From NCBI RefSeq assembly GCF_000340215.1, contig NW_006921543.1:868001-932000 (forward strand): a stretch of 64,000 nucleotides of DNA, written 5' to 3'. Positions 47,577 through 58,261 of this stretch are shown here, one piece after another. The notes beneath the pieces are model-generated. The model was not told the origin of the DNA. It was given only the letters and a program-made list of their open reading frames with translations, and searched no databases. The stretch's first letter is position 1. Every line of letters starts with the position of its first letter. This DNA comes from Pseudocercospora fijiensis CIRAD86 (taxonomy: Eukaryota > Ascomycota > Dothideomycetes > Mycosphaerellales > Mycosphaerellaceae). The position numbers and the translations under genes were made by a program.

Positions 47577-49043
47577 ATGGCCTCCTCCTCCTCAGACGAC
47601 GCCATCCCCCCACCCCCATCCAAGAAACCCTCCATCTTCCGCTCCGTCCCCTTCCAAATCCTCGTAGCATGCGGCGTATCCTTCACCGCCCCAGGAATGT
47701 GGGACGCTCTGGGCGGCCTCGGAGCCGGCGGCGCAGCCCTCCCCTACGCCGTCTCAGCAGCCAACGCACTAGTGTACGGCCTCTTCGCCGTCGTCTGCGT
47801 TCTCGCCGGCGCAATAAACAACCGCATCGGCCTCAAGTACGGCCTCGCCCTCGGCTCCCTCGGCTACCCCCTCTACGGCGCAGGCCTGTACACCAACAAC
47901 GTCAACACAAACACCTGGTTCATGCTCTTGGGGTCCGCGATCTGCGGGATCTCCGCGGGCTTTTTCTGGGCGGCGGAAGCGGCGATCATCATCGGATTCC
48001 CGGCACCTGGCGATCGAGGCTTTTATCTTGCGGTCTGGCAGACGGCGAAAGCGGCAGGGCCTATTGTGGGCGGGGCGATCAATTTGGGATTGAATGTTAA
48101 GACGGATACGAAGGGGAGTGTTTCGAGTACGACGTATTTGGTTTTTATCGGGATCATGTGTCTGGGGTTACCCATCGCGTTGTGTTTATCTCCTGCGCGG
48201 AAAGTGTGGAGGAGAGATGGGACGAAGATTCTTACTCGGATGAACGAGAGCTGGGGCGAAGAATTTCTCGCGGTGGGGAGACTTTTGGTGAGTCGAAGGA
48301 TTTTGTTATTGCTGCCGGCGTTTTTCATCAGCTATTTTTATAATGGCTTTGTGAGTACCTGGCTCACGACGTATTTTACCGTGCGGGCGAGGGCGTTTTC
48401 GAGCTTTCTTACGAACTTTGCGGGGATTTTCAGTTCGTTTATCATTGCGGCGCTTTTGGATAATCAGAAGGTTGCGATGAATTTGAGGGCGAAGATTGGG
48501 TTTGTTGCGATTGTTACGGTTTTGATCGGGACGTGGGTTTGGGCGACGATTCTTCAGAAGCAGTTTTATGATGCGGGCGAGGCGCCGGTCTGGGACTTGT
48601 TCAAGGGAGGGTTTGGGAAAAGCTATGCTTTGGTTTTCTTTGTGAGTAAATTACGGCCTCGATTCACCTGCTTTCCTCCACTAACACTCCCATCTTCACC
48701 TCAGTGGCAATTCGGAGGCCAAGCATTCCAGCAATTCCTCTACTGGCTCGTGGGACAGTATGCCACCGACCTCAGCGATCTCAGCCATCATACCGGGATT
48801 TTAAGAGGCACCGAGGCGCTCGGACAGACTGTTGCTTGGGCCATGCAATCTGAAGGCAATGCGAACCATTTTGTCAGCATTGGTTTGAATTTTGGCCTCA
48901 CTGTGCTTTGCATCTTTCCTACCTGGATCGTGCTGTCGGAGTTAAGGGAAAGTCATGAGGTGGAGGTGCATGAGAGCATTGAGGATCATGGTGGCGATGA
49001 TGTGGAGGCTGTGAAAGGAACCTCGAGGGCCAGGGCTTCTTAA
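47577..49043 (+). CDS. UNC93-like (DUF895) membrane transporter, 467 aa
   Basis: Exons 47577-48641 and 48705-49043. The 63-bp intron (GTGAGT ... CCTCAG) is in frame and free of stops, so an unspliced form would add 21 residues; splicing is preferred because the insert is Pro/Ser-rich within a membrane region. The start has a strong Kozak context (CCACCATGG). About 11-12 hydrophobic segments follow the N-terminal VPFQILVACGVSFTAPGMWDALGGLGAGG, which is the typical opening of the fungal UNC93-like/DUF895 branch of the major facilitator superfamily. The family also has the GLKYGLALGSLGYPLYGAGL segment. The substrate is unknown; plasma membrane location is likely. The C-terminal tail is acidic and cytosolic. 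It converges with the next gene, whose stop lies 124 bp away. Confidence 0.88.
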   Translation: MASSSSDDAIPPPPSKKPSIFRSVPFQILVACGVSFTAPGMWDALGGLGAGGAALPYAVSAANALVYGLFAVVCVLAGAINNRIGLKYGLALGSLGYPLYGAGLYTNNVNTNTWFMLLGSAICGISAGFFWAAEAAIIIGFPAPGDRGFYLAVWQTAKAAGPIVGGAINLGLNVKTDTKGSVSSTTYLVFIGIMCLGLPIALCLSPARKVWRRDGTKILTRMNESWGEEFLAVGRLLVSRRILLLLPAFFISYFYNGFVSTWLTTYFTVRARAFSSFLTNFAGIFSSFIIAALLDNQKVAMNLRAKIGFVAIVTVLIGTWVWATILQKQFYDAGEAPVWDLFKGGFGKSYALVFFVSKLRPRFTCFPPLTLPSSPQWQFGGQAFQQFLYWLVGQYATDLSDLSHHTGILRGTEALGQTVAWAMQSEGNANHFVSIGLNFGLTVLCIFPTWIVLSELRESHEVEVHESIEDHGGDDVEAVKGTSRARAS

Positions 49044-49167
49044 ACCATCACACATCGCTTCATCTCCGCCATCACCAGTGCGTCGGGTTTTCTCATCGTC
49101 AAAGATCACGTTCTTTCGTCGAGCTCGATCGCGGCTGGCTGGCTGGCTCGTTTCGACGTCTGGCATA

Positions 49168-51069
49168 TCACAAAGTATACTGGAAACCTGCCAGTCCCTC
49201 AGTCCCGCCGAGTCCCGCCCTCTTGTTTGCCTTCACGAACGACAAATCTAGCAACAGGATGATGACGAGACTCAGCACCATAGCTCCAATGCACAGCCCA
49301 TACCCATGGTAGAAGTGCGGCCTGTCATACATCCTGAAAGCAAAAGCGCCCACCAGCCCTCCCGTAGCCCCGGCTCCGATGCTGAAAGCTGATACCAGAG
49401 CTCGTCTCCATTGCCCTCTGATGTTGTTTGCTTGCCAGGTGAGGATGGCAGGGACATTGGCGCAATTCGGGAGGACGGCGAAAAAGACGCCAATATACTG
49501 GGTGATGTTGTTGGTAGCGAACGCCATCATGCTTAGACCTGTTCGAGTGTTAGCGAAAGCCTCGGTGGTACAAGGGTGTGCACGCACCGACAATGGTCCA
49601 GCAGTAATTTGCTATCAAGAATGGTGATCGAAGCTTCGTCTTGTCTGAGAAATGAGCAGACACACGGCCGACAATTGCTCCGAAGATGTAAGGTGGTGCA
49701 GTGAGTGCCATCGCTTTGGGAGGGAACGTGAAGTTCATGTCCTCGATCATCATGATAGGCAGTGCGAAGGCTACGGCATAGCCAACAAAGGCACTCAATC
49801 CGTGAAGTGCTGCGAATGACCAGATTTTGAGGTCCCAAATATGTTTCAAGTAGTCGCTGACGATAAATCTGGCAAGACTTGTAAGCACAAAAGTTTCTTA
49901 TCAACAAAGCTGGGACTTGACACGAACGGTGTAGGTAACACGTCCTCGCGATCGCGATCGATGCGCTCCACGACCCAGGTGGCTTCCTCTTTTGTCAAGA
50001 ACTTGACATATGAACGCGCGCCTTGCACGATCTTCTCCGGGAAGTCGACTATCAGAAAGAAGGCTACCATGCTGGTGAGACAGGTCACGCCGCCGTTTAA
50101 CAGGAATATCCATCTATCTCACATCAGCTGAGCCCTGCAGACTTTCTTGCTCGAACAATGTTACCTCCAGCCAGCAAGGCCTGGCCCATACTCTGCATTA
50201 GGATTGGAAACGGGCGCGGTAGCGTTGGGAGGAGGGCTGTAGGCGGGATAGCCAAAAGCTACGTTCTTGTAGTGAACACCCCACCAATCTGGTCCATGTC
50301 CGAGACCTTCCAGTCTCCAGACGCCGGCAGCATTCAGACCGCTCAGAGATGCCGGTATGAGGCCAATCAGGAAGAAATCCGCGTTTGCTTTGGCCAGATC
50401 ATATCGAGGAAACCAGCATTGCAGCAGATACATGCAACCTGGGAAGAGGCTGCGACGGAGCGGAGTCAGTGACCGAGGATGGTTAGGGGCGCGGCGCGCA
50501 AGTAGCAATACTCACCCAGCTTCCCAAACACCAAGCATGAGACGCAGGACGAGCAACTGTGTCCAAGACTTCACGAAACCGGAGGCAGTTGTGGTAATTC
50601 CCCAGAGAAATGTGGTCGTCGTAAGGAATGTGCGAGGCCCGAGTTTTCGTAGTACCACAGTTGAAGGGAGAAGCAAGAGAAGGTAGGGTACAAAGAGCAT
50701 GGCGTTGAGAATGTTGTAACGTTGGCCGCTTAATTGTAGGTCTCTCCCCATGCCGGCAATCAATGCAATGCCCATAGTCGTTCTATCGATCAAGGACAGC
50801 GAGTACATCGCTCCCAAAAGTATGACGACTCTTCGAGCGATGCATTTCCTGATGTACTTCTGGTCATGTTTACTGAAAGAGTTCGATAGGGAGTTCCAAC
50901 CTGTTCCGAGCTCTGCCGCGTCGTTCGAAGGGCGATTGTTGGGAGGGATCAGGGCGGTGCTTGAATTTTGCCGGATGAGTGCGGATTGTGGATCGAAGCC
51001 ATTAGATGTGGAATTGTTTTCGTGTACTGTCTGTAAAGTCAATGTCGGTCTCAGTGGGTAGTTTGCCAT
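49168..51069 (-). CDS. MFS transporter, anion:cation symporter (allantoate permease/TNA1-like) family, 554 aa
   Basis: Five exons: 51069-50516, 50449-50165, 50113-49940, 49868-49588 and 49538-49168; introns of 66, 51, 71 and 49 bp. The sum is 1665 bp and every phase fits. The third donor (GTTACC) is non-consensus, so that boundary is the least sure. A 75-residue hydrophilic N-terminus precedes the first helix. Family marks are LSLIDRTTMGIA (the Leu-Asp-Arg box of helix 1), LRLMLGVWEAGLFPG (helix 4) and LTAPPYIFGAIVGRVSAHFSDK. This family imports organic anions such as nicotinate, allantoate, pantothenate or biotin precursors with protons; the substrate cannot be told from sequence. The 990 bp upstream hold no gene. 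Confidence 0.88.
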
Positions 51070-52061
51070 GCTCGAAGCAGGAGTGGACGCCGAATGGCTG
51101 TAAGTGGCCTGTCAGATCACTCATTGGCGATCATCTACAAGTTGTAATCAAGTCGTGGACTGTTCGTGAATGAGAGCGGGGGTGAACCGAGCTGCTGGAG
51201 AGCCATCTAAAGAGCGGTGGAGTGCTAGAATCGTTCTGAGTCCGGGTGGTCAGCACACTTTGTACAGCTTTCCAGCTGCAATAATAAATGATTTCATGCA
51301 ATCAGCGTGTATAGGGAGCTGACGTCTCCTCGCTCGTGATACCCTTCCGCTGGGAGGGCCGCCCAAGGGTTGGGTTTTGCGTAGGTAGGGATCAGGCTCG
51401 AGCCCAGGACCACTCGCCAAGTCTCAATATTAACGGCCGTGACGTTCAGAGCCTACCGATCTTGGCTGCGATGGTCTTTGCCCGACAGCGGGATGGAGGG
51501 CATCGGTGTGTGGTCCCCTTGCTTGCTGCTGCCTTGAATCATGCGGTGACGAGGCGCTACGAGGTGGGTGCTGTATTGAAGATGAGGAAGCTATCAGCGC
51601 TTATGGTGTGCCAGTGCGTCTCGGATACAGCCTGATGCGATCTCCGGAAGTCTAATCACACGGACTCACGGAGCAGCGACGGCATGCGCCAAGCCTCGGA
51701 TCAGCGGCTTCAAAGAGTCAATGCTGCAATGCGCGTCTCATCGTCTTCGTCTTCTTCAATCAACTTGTTCCCGTGACAAGTATCATTAATGATACACTTC
51801 ACGACAGTCCCAAGGAGGCTGCAGCACCATCCGACAAAATGGAACGCATCCTTCGAGATACCGCAATGCAAGCAGCATCGTCCAAAAACGCTCTCTCTAT
51901 CTTCCCTCATGAAGCTGGCTCGAACGCGCGCCTCGACGACATTACTACTTCAAAGAGATGCATACTTCAAGAGGAGGATTGAAGAGTAGTAGAGGAATCA
52001 AGGCAAAATGGACATTCGCAGAGAACATGTATACCACCGCAATGTGGATAGTATTTGTCGA
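51070..52061. other. Intergenic region, about 1 kb
   Basis: Promoter side of the MFS gene and 3' side of the aldo/keto reductase. Several short open frames on both strands overlap each other and have no domain or intron structure. A GATTCTAGCAC-type inverted word was not found. I see nothing I can support. Confidence 0.5.
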
Positions 52062-53234
52062 CTAGAATGGCGACAGCTCCACGCTCGGCGCTCGGCCGAC
52101 GCCCTCCAAGTCGCTGTACAATCTCCATCCGTAATTGAGCCCCTTGAGATTGAACCGCAGCTTCTTGTTCATCGCATCGATCCGAGCCATGTCCTCCGCC
52201 GCCAGCTCGAAATCGCTGTCAAGGTTCTGCTCAATCTGCCACGGAATCGTGCTTTTCGGAATCACGCATCTGCCTTTCGAAATGCCCCAAGCTAAAGCAA
52301 CTTGTGCAGCAGACTTCGAATACTTGCGGCCGATCTCGTGCAGCACTGCATCCTCAAGTACCTTGGGCATGGACTGACCGTGCTTGTAGAAAGTGTTCTG
52401 ATTTCCGAACGGGCTGAACTGGATGAGCTGAATACCGTGCTCGCGATGCCAGGCGGTAAAGCTGTGCTGTGCGAGATAGGGATGGAGTTCCTGTCAGTCG
52501 AAATGGTCAGCATCTACTTCCTGCTCAACACAAAACGGCCGAGAGCACCATTTGATGAACAGCTGGGACCTGCCCGAAGTCAGCACGTCGGACTTTGACT
52601 GCCATTATTGACGACTTACTACACTCCCTTTCTCAAGAATCGTCTCCATCTCTTCCTTACTGAAATTGGACATTCCGATCGCCTTTACCCTACCGGTCTT
52701 GAGAAGTTCCTCCATCGCCTTCCAGCAGTCGACGTAGTCATGCCCTTCCGCCATAAGCATCTCTCCACTTGCGTCCTCTCTGGGAAATCTATTCGGTCCC
52801 CTCTGGAAGCTGCAAGGATAGTGCATCAACAGTAGATCCAGATAGTCGGTCTGCATGTCTGCAAGAGAATCATTGAGCGCTGGCTCAACATCGTCAGGAT
52901 GATGGCTATTTGACCACAGCTTGGTTGTCAAGAATATGTCCTCCCTAGGTACGCCACTCTTTCGCATCCCGCGGCCGACCTGCTTTTCCGTATCATACAC
53001 TCGAGCTGTGTCTATGTGCCGGTACCCGACCTTCAGTGCTGTCGCTACGGCATCTTCTTGCTCGTCTGGATCCTGAAACGTTCCTAATCCTATGGCTGGT
53101 ATCTTAGCGCCTGTATTGAGGGTAAATGTCTTGAACGAGCGATTAGACGGGCTGAATAGGCGTCTTGTTACGGGTAGAGAGGATGGATCACGAATGGAGG
53201 CGAGATTGAGCTTGCTCAGTGATCTGGACCACAT
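52062..53234 (-). CDS. Aldo/keto reductase, 354 aa
   Basis: Exons 53234-52620, 52569-52549 and 52490-52062, with introns of 50 and 58 bp. The middle exon is only 21 bp and encodes VPAVHQM; it joins EKGSV to ELHPYL, giving the family segment VPAVxQxELHPYL. The sum is 1065 bp, all phase 0. The catalytic tetrad is complete: Asp75 and Tyr80 (GYRHIDTARVY), Lys105 (LTTKLW), His138 (LLLMHYP). AIGMSNFS and IPKST are the NADPH-site landmarks. It reduces aldehydes or ketones with NADPH. Residues 1-34 form an Arg/Ser-rich extension (MWSRSLSKLNLASIR) that could be a mitochondrial presequence; most cytosolic members start near Phe38. The specific substrate is unknown. Confidence 0.92.
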
Positions 53235-53680
53235 ACTTGCTACGCCGACGTCTTCGTGTAGCTGCGGAAGTGATTAAGCAAGCTCTACTATCTCACGAGA
53301 GGATGGGAGTAGCTACAACAGGCCGTCGCCCGAAAATGAGCATAGCTCTCCACGTCCAACGTCAGAACCCAGCCGGCCAAGCAACGCACATACAGCATAG
53401 CTTGCTTGCTGAGCCGTGAGCATCTGACAGACCAGCAAGGAACGCGATGTGCAAATGTGGCGCATCTGCGAAGTGCTGTCTCCTCTGAAGATCAGGATAC
53501 CTGCATACAGCAGCGCAAAGTGGGGCCAAGCGGAGGAGAGCACACCTCATGCATGATGATCGGCCAAGGAGCCGACACAAGGGTAGCTGCAGGTCATGCC
53601 GGCTAAAAGAGAGAGTACATGTCTACCACAACACTCAATTCAGCATGTAAACCAATGAGTTTGCGCAAGAAATTCCCACG
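53235..53680. other. Intergenic region between divergent AKR and SDR relic
   Basis: About 450 bp; the presumed shared promoter region of the aldo/keto reductase and the former dehydrogenase. Open frames on the two strands are mirror shadows without domains. Confidence 0.5.
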
Positions 53681-53880
53681 ATGTCTGGACTCCTGGCTGG
53701 AAAATCCGCAGCCATCACAGGCGGCGTCACCGGAATTGGAAAAGCCATTGCTCTCGAATTCCTCCGACAAGGTGCATCTGTAACAGTCAACCACCTCGAC
53801 GACCAAGCTTCCAAAGCACACTTCGATTCCCTTCGCAAAGAAGTCCCAGACAAATCCAAACTCCAAGCCGTAGCAGGCTC
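53681..53880 (+). pseudogene. Truncated short-chain dehydrogenase/reductase relic
   Basis: The ATG-started frame gives a clear SDR N-terminus: GKSAAITGGVTGIGKAIALE with the TGxxxGIG dinucleotide-binding motif (residues 14-21) and ASVTVNHLDD for the second strand. After about residue 66 (LQAVAG, where GD and the NxAG segment should follow) the sequence loses all similarity and continues as unrelated, partly GC-rich DNA until a stop at 54043. The catalytic Tyr-xxx-Lys and three quarters of the usual 250 residues are missing. The break is sudden, so a deletion is more likely than slow decay. The bases are not RIP-affected. An intron followed by a second exon was searched for and not seen. Confidence 0.75.
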
Positions 53881-54332
53881 GGGGTTCATAGTAAATGTTC
53901 AGACGCGAGGTTCCATGCCAGACCCACTCCAAAACACCTTTCAATTCGCTGAGACGCGTCGGCACGCGCAGGGGCTGGGCCGAGCCGCTTCACAGCGCAT
54001 AACATCGTGTCGTGTCGCATGTCACAGAGCGCCGTGTGTATAAGAGCAGAGCAGGCGCTCGTTCATCGATATTATTGTGCTGTGGAGTCCGAAACACTCC
54101 CTGTCTGACAGAGCCAATAGGCCGGGCTGCACTTCTGCATTCATCGGGAAAGTCGCTCGCTCTTTCTTCTTTGTCTTCTGTTTGCGACTTCCTTGCGTCA
54201 CTCTTTCCTTTGCCCGCAGACTCGATCGCAGATTCGGTATTGACAGCGTCATCGCAGCTCATTGACAGCACGACGAGCGCCTCACGGCCTTCCACAGCAT
54301 CGGCATCGGCATCAGCATTTCCACCTCCCAAC
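53881..54332. other. Upstream region of the bestrophin-like gene
   Basis: Contains the broken end of the SDR relic and the leader of the next gene. An open frame runs in phase with the bestrophin-like start from 54012, but its content is not conserved-looking, so the ATG at 54333 (AACATGGCG) is preferred. Confidence 0.45.
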
Positions 54333-55895
54333 ATGGCGACAGCGACAGCGACAGCGACAGCGGGCACCATCGCGGTTGACCATGCGGTGCAAGAGAAGAT
54401 GCCTCCAGCCAATGGCGTCGTCTCGCAGCCTCCTCCGCCTGCTGCTCAAGACCCAACGCGAGGCGCTCCCGGTCAAGACGAGGAAAGTTTCGTGCCACGG
54501 CCCATGTTCCATCAGCAAAGTGTCCATCCCGTCGACATCGAGGACTATTTCAAAGGTCCCCGAGACACCGGCCGCCACTCGAAATGGCCCAGTTTCATGC
54601 GAATGCACGGCTCGATCTTGCCCAAAATGATAGTGCCTCTGTCATTTGTGGCCGCGTGGGCCACTCTGATCACCTGCATCTCCAAGCTCATGCATTCGCT
54701 TCAAGTCGACTCAATCCTTCTGACCATGACTGGTTTCGTCGTGGGCTTGGCCCTTTCCTTCCGCTCAACCACTGCCTACGAGCGCTATGCAGAGGGCCGG
54801 AAATATTGGGCGCAGCTCTCACTCAACGCACGCAGTCTTGCTCGCCTCATCTGGGTGCATGCTCAAGAGTGAGTACAGCACAGAAGGCCGACATTCACGC
54901 TACTGACTCACTATCTATCCTAGACGCCACGAGGAGTCCACAGAGCTTGGTAAACATGACCTACTCGCCAAGCTCGCTGCACTTCAACTGATCAATGCCT
55001 TTGCCGTTTCTCTGAAGCACAGGCTGCGTTTCGAGCCTTCCATCGAATATCCAGATCTTGCTCCGCTGCTGAGCCACCTGCACACGCTTGCGGGAGACGC
55101 CGACCAGAGCATGCTTCATCAGCGCAGAGTCTCGAAAATCAAGTCAATTGGCCAATCCCTGGGCATTCCGATGGCTGAGGATAATCCACGTCAACTGTTG
55201 AAGACGTCGAAAGACAATCTCGGCAATACGCCTTCGGAGGTCATTGCCTATCTGGCCTCATACATCGAAAGTAAGCTGCGAGAGCGCATGACTCGCCAGC
55301 TGCATATGCTGATCGTTCCGCAGACATATTCCAGAACAAGACCTTGACGATTAGTTGTCATCAGGGCCAAGCTATGAATATGCTTTTCAACTTCAGCGAT
55401 GTCTTAGCAGGCTGCGAGCGTGTGGTGAACACACCTCTTCCCGTCGCTTACTCCATCTCGATCGCTCAAATCACCTACGCCTACGTCTTCGCTCTTCCTT
55501 TCCAGCTCGTCGGGAGGCTCCACTGGGTTACCATCCCAGGTACCATAATAGCAGGATACATCATCCTTGGCCTCGCACAGATTGGTCGGGAATTAGAGAA
55601 TCCATTCGGCCAAGACGTCAACGACTTGCCCTTGGACTCATTCTGCACCGAGATTGCGAACGACATCGACACCCTGACTTCCACCCCTCCGCCGCTCGCC
55701 GATAAGGCCTGGATGCTTCACTCTGGCTCCAAGCTCCTCTGGCCCCTCAGCAACATGGAGTTCCAGGCGTGGGAGAAAAAGAGTGTGGCTGAGATCAGGG
55801 CGGCGTTAAAGGCGAAGGCGGAGAGTCGTGACGTGAAGCACAATCGTATAGCGACCTTTGTCGAAAGCAAGGGGCTTACAAATGAGCATAAATGA
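54333..55895 (+). CDS. Bestrophin-like (UPF0187) membrane channel, 484 aa
   Basis: Exons 54333-54868, 54924-55270 and 55324-55895; introns of 55 bp (GTGAGT ... CCTAG) and 53 bp (GTAAGC ... CCGCAG). The sum is 1455 bp with phases 2 and 1 matched. The N-terminus has an Ala-Thr run (residues 2-10) and a Pro-rich disordered stretch. The first membrane helix starts near residue 90 (PKMIVPLSFVAAWATLI). Then come GLALSFRSTTAYERYAEGRKYW and, near the C-terminal side, RELENPFGQDVNDLPLDSFC, both hallmark segments of the bestrophin/UPF0187 family. Such proteins form pentameric anion channels; in fungi and bacteria their physiological role is little known. The start at the fourth base of an AACATGG context was preferred to an upstream in-frame extension. 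Confidence 0.9.
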
Positions 55896-57112
55896 TAGAA
55901 TAATAGAGGGAGGCAGCTGGAGAAGTTGGAAAGCGTTGCAGCGATATTATAGCGAGTGATTTAACGATATTTTCGGCGTAGGTGCATCAACATGGCGTAA
56001 CGCTAGGCGCTTGGTTCTTCTTGTGTTTTGGATCTTTGATGGCATGGGAGAGGGAGATTAGATTAGATTATTATGAAGGGTACAGACTACAGAGTGAGGT
56101 CACCTGCATATAGGAAGTCGATCCGGACCTGACATTGCAATTTGCAATTTGTGGCTTTTCTCTACAGTACACCGGCAAAGATGTGCACTAAATAATTTGC
56201 TAGGGAAAGGAAAGCTGAAGGGGTCTTCTGTAGAGTGGTTTTATGTATGTAGGTGACACTGTGTAGTGGGAAGTATTGGAATTGGAATGGTGTGGCTCGT
56301 AGTACTGGGGGTTTTTTCATCTAGGGACTGAGAATGAGGTGTCTAGGGAGTAGTGTGGGTTGTAGTTGGTAGGAGAGACCTGCTATCAGGACTCTCAGGA
56401 GCTGAAGACAAGTTTTTCCATCGAACTCCGAGGTTGTTTGGAGCTGATTTTGGTGAGATTCTGGAGTGTGCGATCGTCGCTGCAGGTGCTGCACTTGATC
56501 AAATAGAACTATCTCTAGCGTGGTGTATCAACTGCTTAAGTCAAGTCCATAGGCGATCGCACTTTCTGTGAACATGGTGGAGAGACTACTGACCAAGCAC
56601 GAATCATCAACGAAGGCAATCACATCTTTCGATACGCGACACTTAGCATATACAACGGACTCGACGTATTCATCTCTCCCGCAACGACTCATCTAGCAAT
56701 AATCCATCAACCAAAAACACTAACATCCTATCCCATCCTATCCAAATATCCTTAGTGGAATAGAGTTCAACAACCGCGTGCTACTAATCCCCAATCCGGC
56801 ATCGATACTAAGAGAAGCTCACACTAGAACCTGCATCCAAAAACACACGACTACTACCAGCCTCGGCCGCATGCCGAACTTCACCTACATACTTTTCCGC
56901 ACACACGAAAACTTGTAATGACTCGGTGCAAGAACGTTGGAAGTGGTGTAGTCTGCGGACTGGACTCCTTAAGATCTTCACTATCGAAACTATATGTCGA
57001 CAAACCCCTCAAGAACACCGGTAGTGCAGCCGCGGAGAATATGCTCCATGTTATGATAGTGGTAGATTCCGAGGGTGTGATGAGCTCTGCGTGTTGTTGT
57101 TGGAGTTGGAGT
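55896..57112. other. Intergenic region, about 1.2 kb
   Basis: The 3' flank of the bestrophin-like gene, then a T/G-rich stretch and a A/C-rich stretch (56620-56880). Short open frames have no domain content. No RNA gene recognised. Confidence 0.5.
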
Positions 57113-57118
57113 TTAGCA

Positions 57119-57124
57119 TATAAA
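57119..57124 (+). promoter_or_regulatory. TATA box of the secreted-protein gene
   Basis: TATAAA, 90 bp before the ATG at 57214; spacing and the C-rich leader (CCCATCATACCACCATCC) fit a fungal core promoter. Confidence 0.55.
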
Positions 57125-57213
57125 GACCAGCCAGCCGCCAACGTGAAAGATGTTCGTTTCCTGTGCCTTCAAGCTTCTCATCAATCACAACTCCCATCAT
57201 ACCACCATCCACA

Positions 57214-57750
57214 ATGCACTCCACCCTCCTTCTCCTCGGCCTTGTCGCCGCTGCTTTCGCCGCCCCAGAAGCTGGCGTTACACCAGTCGCTGATGTGCGA
57301 AGCACGCCATCCTCCTCCTAACCTGCCCTCCTCGAAGCAACTAACCTCCTCCCTTCACAGCTCCACGAAAGACAAGAAATCGGCGGCGGCATCGCCGGAA
57401 CCGCAGGCTCAGCCGACGGTACCGCTGGCGGCGCAATCAACGGTCCAACTGGCTTCATCGAAGGCTGTCTTGGAGGTGCGATCTCGGGCTCTGGTACTAC
57501 GGCTTGTTATCCGGTTGAGACTGCCCCGGCGCCGACTGATGTGAGTTCTGCAAAAGCAAAAAAAAGGGGATTGTGTAAGAGACTGATTCTTTCTTCACAG
57601 ACCAAGTCTCACGAAGCTGCTGGCAATGCTGCAGGTACTCTCGGCCCACTTTCGGCTTCTGGGTTTGCTGATGCGGAGGGACTTTGTGCTGGGGGACAGA
57701 TTGGGAAGAATGGGTTTACGACCTGTTTGCAGGCAACGTCTACGAGGTAG
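57214..57750 (+). CDS. Small secreted protein, 136 aa, four cysteines
   Basis: Exons 57214-57294, 57361-57540 and 57601-57750; introns of 66 bp (GTGCGA ... TTCACAG) and 60 bp (GTGAGT ... TTCACAG), all phase 0; 411 bp in total. Residues 1-17 (MHSTLLLLGLVAAAFAA) are a clear signal peptide with cleavage expected near AFA-AP. The mature part is Gly/Ala/Thr-rich and has four Cys (EGCLGG, TACYP, GLCAGG, TTCLQ), which could form two disulfides. LHERQ at the start of exon 2 might be a processing site. No known domain. Size, secretion and position about 500 bp from RIP-affected repeats make it an effector-like candidate; a cell-wall or surface role is as possible. Confidence 0.82.
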
Positions 57751-58241
57751 AGGTGGTAGTTGGGGTGGAATTGAAGGGGGTTTCCGGTATGGTTCGAACG
57801 CGGTAGTTGGTAGATTGTGTGGGAATTCGAAAGTCTTGCCGCGTGATTGGAATACTTACTCCCTCTGTATCCTTTTTTCTTTATCACTTTCCAATGCGTG
57901 TCGGCGCTCTTGGCTTAATGATTATGCATCATAGTGTTAGGAGGCCCGGTGAAATGCTTGTTTCCAGGCGTTCGGACTAGACTCGATGTCATCTTCGACT
58001 GCTTGCGCCATTCGGACAACCTTTTTGACAGGTATTGGGATGAGGACCTCCTTTCCGGGTTTCAAGTCGACGTAGTTGATGGGCGTCAAAGCGGAGGCAG
58101 TCGTGGATGCATCATGTCATCAGAAGAAAAGTCGTGTTCGGTATAGTTCGGCTGTCGGCCAAGAAAATAAGTTGCCGGGGCATCCATCGCAGTCCCTGTA
58201 CCTGGGAGCGCAGCGCCGGTCTAACCACCGAAATCGCCGAG
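57751..58241. other. 3' flank of the secreted-protein gene up to the RIP border
   Basis: About 490 bp with normal CA/TG content. Short open frames only. Base use changes at about 58200-58260. Confidence 0.5.
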
Positions 58242-58261
58242 CTAACTACCGCGGTAGTTAG
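58242..58261. repeat. Perfect 20-bp palindrome at the RIP border
   Basis: CTAACTACCG followed by its exact reverse complement CGGTAGTTAG. It sits where normal gene-island DNA changes to TA-rich RIP-affected DNA, so it may mark the edge of a repeat. A partner copy was not found in the window. Confidence 0.6.

Noticed and set aside
47480..48100. Plus-strand 206-codon frame rich in Arg, Pro and His
   Set aside because: Frame-shifted shadow of the first exon of the UNC93-like gene, where third positions are C-rich.
56918..57544. Plus-strand 208-codon frame over the secreted-protein gene
   Set aside because: Runs in another phase across both introns and exons of the secreted protein; Ser/Pro/Gln-rich shadow without a domain.
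57785..57796. GGTTCGAA, like a tRNA B box
   Set aside because: No acceptor stem, A box or following CC at the right distance.
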